In this document: piece by piece, positions 6,861 through 8,195 of the stretch | How positions within the stretch are numbered: the first letter of the stretch is position 1 | How the letters are laid out: each line of letters opens with the position of its first letter | Source of the DNA: Acidobacteriota bacterium | GTDB taxonomy: Bacteria > Acidobacteriota > Vicinamibacteria > Vicinamibacterales > UBA8438 | DNA length: 8,195 nucleotides | Direction: 5' to 3' | NCBI GenBank assembly: GCA_003533545.1 | Contig: DQEK01000212.1 | Coordinates: 1 to 8,195, forward strand | The notes under the pieces: model-generated | Database searches by the model: none | What the model was told of the DNA's origin: nothing | The model's input: the letters and a program-made list of their open reading frames with translations, nothing else | Made by a program: the position numbers and the translations under genes

Positions 6861-7828
6861 TTGGCCTCAGCCTTGCGGGAGGTCGAGGGTCGGTTCGCGT
6901 TCTCCACACGTGCGACGAGCGCCCGGTGCTCTCGAATCAACAATTCGAGATGCTCGCGTTCTTCGTTGGCAAACTCCAAAAAGATCCGCTTGCCCTCAGA
7001 GTCTTCAAATCGCTCACCATAACGCTTGAAAAACTGGTGGGAATTCCGCTCGCACTTGATGGCAAGCATGAGCGCTTCCCGATCATCGACGACCCCAGCA
7101 AGTTCCTCTGCACCCGAGGCGAAGAGACCATTCGCGGCCCCCTTGAAGAAGAGAAACGTTGGATAGGACTCGAGGCGAGGGTCCTCAGCCAGCAATTCCT
7201 GATAGCGTCCCTCAAGGGCGTCCAAGTGCTCCGTCTCCTCCTCGGACAGCCGCTTAAACACCTTTTTCGCCCGAGCGTCCCGAACCAGTTTTGCGCCCCG
7301 AGTATAGAAATCGAGGCCGCTCCGTTCGGTGGCAATCGCCATCTTCAGGGCATCCCGCGCGAACAGGATCTCCGTAGGGGCACTCTGGGGAGCCGCGGGA
7401 CGTCCCGCCTGGCAGTCCTCACAGGCACCATAGATCTGCAGCACGCTCTGCCGCGGCTGAAAGCCGCGAGCGCCCGAGATTTCCTCAAGTAACACCTCGA
7501 TGTCCGAGCTCAGGAACTCCGACGAACGGTTGCAGGACTCGCACACCAAATGGAAGTGCCGGGGATGACCGTAGGAATGCTCAAAGCGAAAGCGGCCATC
7601 ACCAAAGTCAACTTTCCGGGCAATGCCGGCGTCAACCATCCACTGGAGGGTTCGGTAAACAGTCGCGCGACTGATCTTCTGGTCTTCCTGACGCATCAGG
7701 TCGAACAGGTCGTCGGCACTGAGATGCCCGTCCTGTCGCAGAAAAACACTGACGATTAGATCGCGTTTGGTAGAACGCTTCCCGCCGGTCGAACGCAGAC
7801 GTTCTAGGTAATCGGATTGTGCGTCCAT
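6857..7828 (-). CDS. Fusion protein: Fur/PerR-type regulator plus rubrerythrin-like di-iron domain
   Basis: One uninterrupted 323-residue frame contains two domains. Residues about 5-140 are a complete Fur-family regulator: a winged helix with ISRATVYRTLQWM (52-64, recognition helix), a dimer-domain metal segment HPRHFHLVC (His88, His91, His93), and two structural zinc pairs, Cys96/Cys99 and Cys136/Cys139. A Pro/Ala-rich linker follows (about 143-151). Residues 153-306 form a four-helix ferritin-like domain with the rubrerythrin pattern: Glu168, then ExxH at 198-201 (EETEH), Glu260, then ExxH at 290-293 (EEREH). These are the ligands expected for a di-iron site. No rubredoxin domain is present. 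Family knowledge suggests metal- or peroxide-responsive DNA binding for the first half and peroxide reduction or iron handling for the second; their coupling is inference. The frame extends to a GTG at 7930, but that lies inside the Fe-S carrier gene; the ATG at 7828, 31 bp after that gene, fits the Fur N-terminus. Probably co-transcribed with it. Confidence 0.9.
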   Translation of the reverse strand: MDAQSDYLERLRSTGGKRSTKRDLIVSVFLRQDGHLSADDLFDLMRQEDQKISRATVYRTLQWMVDAGIARKVDFGDGRFRFEHSYGHPRHFHLVCESCNRSSEFLSSDIEVLLEEISGARGFQPRQSVLQIYGACEDCQAGRPAAPQSAPTEILFARDALKMAIATERSGLDFYTRGAKLVRDARAKKVFKRLSEEETEHLDALEGRYQELLAEDPRLESYPTFLFFKGAANGLFASGAEELAGVVDDREALMLAIKCERNSHQFFKRYGERFEDSEGKRIFLEFANEEREHLELLIREHRALVARVENANRPSTSRKAEAN

Positions 7829-7830
7829 TG

Positions 7831-7852
7831 CGCCGACCGGAAGTTCCCGGCG
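7831..7852 (-). promoter_or_regulatory. Inverted repeat just before the Fur-rubrerythrin start codon
   Basis: CGCCG and CGGCG arms (5 bp each, 12-nt interior containing CCGG elements) occupy most of the 31-bp gap between the Fe-S carrier gene and the ATG at 7828. No clear ribosome site is visible there, so the hairpin could affect translation of the second gene. It is GC-rich and does not resemble known Fur or PerR operators, which are AT-rich. Confidence 0.25.
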
Positions 7853-7859
7853 AGTGTAA

Positions 7860-8195
7860 TTACACGTCGAAAGATGAACCGCACCCGCAGGTCGACTTGG
7901 CGTTCGGATTCTTGATGGTGAAGCCACCACCCGTCAGATTGTCGACGAAGTCGACCTGAGCACCAGTCAAGTAACGCATGCTGATTGGATCAACATACAG
8001 GCGCACGCCATTCGACTCGAACACGCGGTCGGCCGACCCGTCGCCGCCTCCTTCTTCGATCATCAGTCCGTACTGGAAACCCGAGCAGCCTCCCCCCTGC
8101 ACAAAAACGCGAAGGCCAGCGTCGGTCTTGTTCTCCTCCGACATCAGATCGACGATCTTGCTCGCGGCGGTCTCGGTCACTGTGACTAACTCAGA
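7860..8195 (-). CDS. erpA: A-type iron-sulfur cluster carrier (ErpA/IscA/SufA family)
   Basis: Small cytoplasmic scaffold/carrier that binds a [2Fe-2S] or [4Fe-4S] cluster, or iron, and passes it to target enzymes. The family signature is complete: VQGGGCSGFQYGL gives the first ligand Cys32 (numbered from the GTG at 8180), and the C-terminal STCGCGSSF gives Cys98 and Cys100. The segment VDPISMRYLTGAQVDFVD between them is also typical. From that GTG the protein has 106 residues, the usual size. However, the frame stays open to the right edge (Ser-Glu-Leu-Val-Thr before the GTG), and family members often begin a few residues earlier with a VTxTETAA-like sequence, so the true start is probably just outside the window and the feature is given as 5'-open. 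ErpA, IscA and SufA cannot be separated securely on sequence alone; erpA is the best guess because no isc or suf genes are seen here. The Fur-rubrerythrin gene follows after 31 bp. Confidence 0.9.
   Translation of the reverse strand, partial: SELVTVTETAASKIVDLMSEENKTDAGLRVFVQGGGCSGFQYGLMIEEGGGDGSADRVFESNGVRLYVDPISMRYLTGAQVDFVDNLTGGGFTIKNPNAKSTCGCGSSFDV

Noticed and set aside
7831..7852. Inverted repeat upstream of the Fur-type gene as a Fur or PerR box
   Set aside because: Known boxes are AT-rich with a TAAT-type core; this one is GC-rich with CCGG elements, so only a generic hairpin is reported.

Overview
The window looks like a piece of chromosome from a high-GC bacterium, most likely an acidobacterium of the Vicinamibacteria type. 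This rests on gene content: a DUF1592 / DUF1552 / exported ankyrin-repeat trio, a type of cluster I associate mainly with Acidobacteriota and, in related forms, with Planctomycetes. The taxonomic call is inference; there is no rRNA or other marker here. No insertion sequences, CRISPR arrays, tRNAs or rRNAs were seen. Seven genes are read. Six are on the minus strand and one small methyltransferase gene is on the plus strand.

Positions 1-4774 (minus strand, read right to left) hold one tightly packed transcription unit. A good sigma70-like promoter (4746-4774) is followed by a 797-residue exported multidomain DUF1592-family protein with two c-type heme motifs. Next comes a Tat-exported DUF1552 protein, then an exported ankyrin-repeat protein cut by the left edge. 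The spacing (53 bp, then 10 bp with the ribosome binding site overlapping the previous stop) argues for co-expression of three envelope proteins. The biochemical role of this set is not established.

Positions 4775-5110 contain no gene I can support. Positions 5111-6305 (minus strand) hold a four-helix membrane protein of unknown function and, 28 bp after it, a HAD-superfamily phosphatase resembling phosphoglycolate phosphatases. A short class I SAM-dependent methyltransferase (6339-6860, plus strand) diverges from this pair across 33 bp. It converges on the next gene with its stop codon interlocked.

Positions 6857-8195 (minus strand) hold an iron-related pair: an A-type iron-sulfur carrier (ErpA/IscA/SufA family, 5' end probably just outside the window) and, 31 bp downstream, a single uninterrupted gene. 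That gene fuses a complete Fur/PerR-type metalloregulator to a rubrerythrin-like di-iron four-helix domain. The fusion is the most interesting item. It places a DNA-binding, metal-sensing domain and a probable peroxide- or iron-handling domain in one polypeptide, next to an Fe-S assembly gene.
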